From Planctomycetota bacterium (lineage in GTDB: Bacteria > Planctomycetota > Phycisphaerae > WQYP01), in the NCBI GenBank assembly GCA_021827645.1, contig JAKAVA010000109.1:1-32035 (forward strand): a stretch of 32,035 nt of DNA, read 5' to 3'. This document shows, one piece after another, positions 31,833-32,035 of the stretch. Under the pieces are notes generated by a model that made no database searches, was not told the origin of the DNA, and worked only from the letters and a program-made list of their open reading frames with translations. Numbering within the stretch: position 1 is the stretch's first letter; each line of letters starts with the position of its first letter. The position numbers and the translations under genes are program-made.

Positions 31833-31954
31833 TAACCCGGATTATTCACGGTCATCGCGGCAGTGCTGAGATATGCATGGTTGTAGATACATCGGTGGCA
31901 TGGCTGCTGGTTTTTTACGGTTGTGGGCAGAAGGCCCCCTTACCCCCATTGGCC
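31833..31954 (-). repeat. Right copy of long inverted repeat
   Basis: Inverted copy of 1-122 with two mismatches. Beyond 31954 the flanking sequence is the 3' end of another frame, so on this side the repeat sits just downstream of a possible gene. Confidence 0.9.
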
Positions 31955-31972
31955 GATCGGGTTGTGATGGAT

Positions 31973-32035
31973 TCAGGCGGTGGAGCGAAAGATGTTGGAA
32001 CGTTCGGCGACCAGCTGATAGAAGTGCCACCAGGG
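31973..32035 (-). CDS. 3' end of an unidentified gene (partial)
   Basis: The last 20 codons of a minus-strand frame that enters from beyond the window: PWWHFYQLVAERSNIFRSTA, then TGA at 31975-31973. The composition (Trp, Tyr, Phe, Arg) looks coding. Too short to identify. It ends 18 bases before the inverted repeat. Confidence 0.35.
   Translation of the reverse strand, partial: PWWHFYQLVAERSNIFRSTA

Noticed and set aside
1..32035. CRISPR array, rRNA genes or intact transposase
   Set aside because: I looked for spaced short repeats, rRNA landmarks and transposase motifs and saw none.

Overview
This 32 kb stretch most likely comes from a Gram-negative bacterium of the Planctomycetota, probably Phycisphaerae-like. 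The pointers are a fused LpxC-FabZ protein inside a complete bamA-skp-lpxD-lpxC/fabZ-lpxA cluster (outer membrane and lipid A), a PEP-CTERM sorted surface protein, RHS/YD-repeat fragments of the type common in planctomycetes, and many large secreted proteins of unknown role. The taxon is inferred from gene content; no rRNA is present.

Region 1 (1-5.8 kb) is a repeat-rich accessory island. It holds three copies of a repeat (A 402, B 2734, C 5327), fragments of RHS core domains with two different C-terminal tips, each followed by a possible immunity gene, a DUF4160/DUF2442 pair, a PIN toxin gene broken by one extra base and flanked by 94-bp direct repeats, and degraded dispersed repeats. It looks like a graveyard or cassette store for RHS tips and toxin-antitoxin genes.

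Region 2 (5.8-16 kb) is ordinary single-copy chromosome: a single-domain response regulator, an amidohydrolase of the aminodeoxyfutalosine/S-adenosylhomocysteine deaminase type, two membrane-anchored proteins of unknown role, a Nudix hydrolase, a secreted beta-helix protein, a secreted choloylglycine-hydrolase-like Ntn enzyme, a PEP-CTERM protein, a DUF5615-like PIN protein and an APH/methylthioribose-kinase-like kinase.

Region 3 (16-28.5 kb) holds a DUF4870 membrane protein, a divergent RNase HII, a secreted GH36-like glycosidase preceded by a long leader with an intrinsic terminator, tatD, and then on the minus strand bamA, skp, lpxD, lpxC/fabZ, lpxA and a Gfo/Idh oxidoreductase. These genes are closely spaced or overlapping and read as one envelope-biogenesis operon: BamA and Skp insert outer-membrane proteins, while the Lpx enzymes and FabZ make lipid A precursors and fatty acids.

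Region 4 (28.5-32 kb) has a multi-pass membrane protein, two tandem sigma-factor-like genes, a tRNA-Arg(UCU), a perfect 24-bp palindrome, small unidentified ORFs and the 3' end of one more gene. A 122-bp inverted copy of the window start lies at 31833-31954, so 31.7 kb is bracketed by near-identical inverted repeats.
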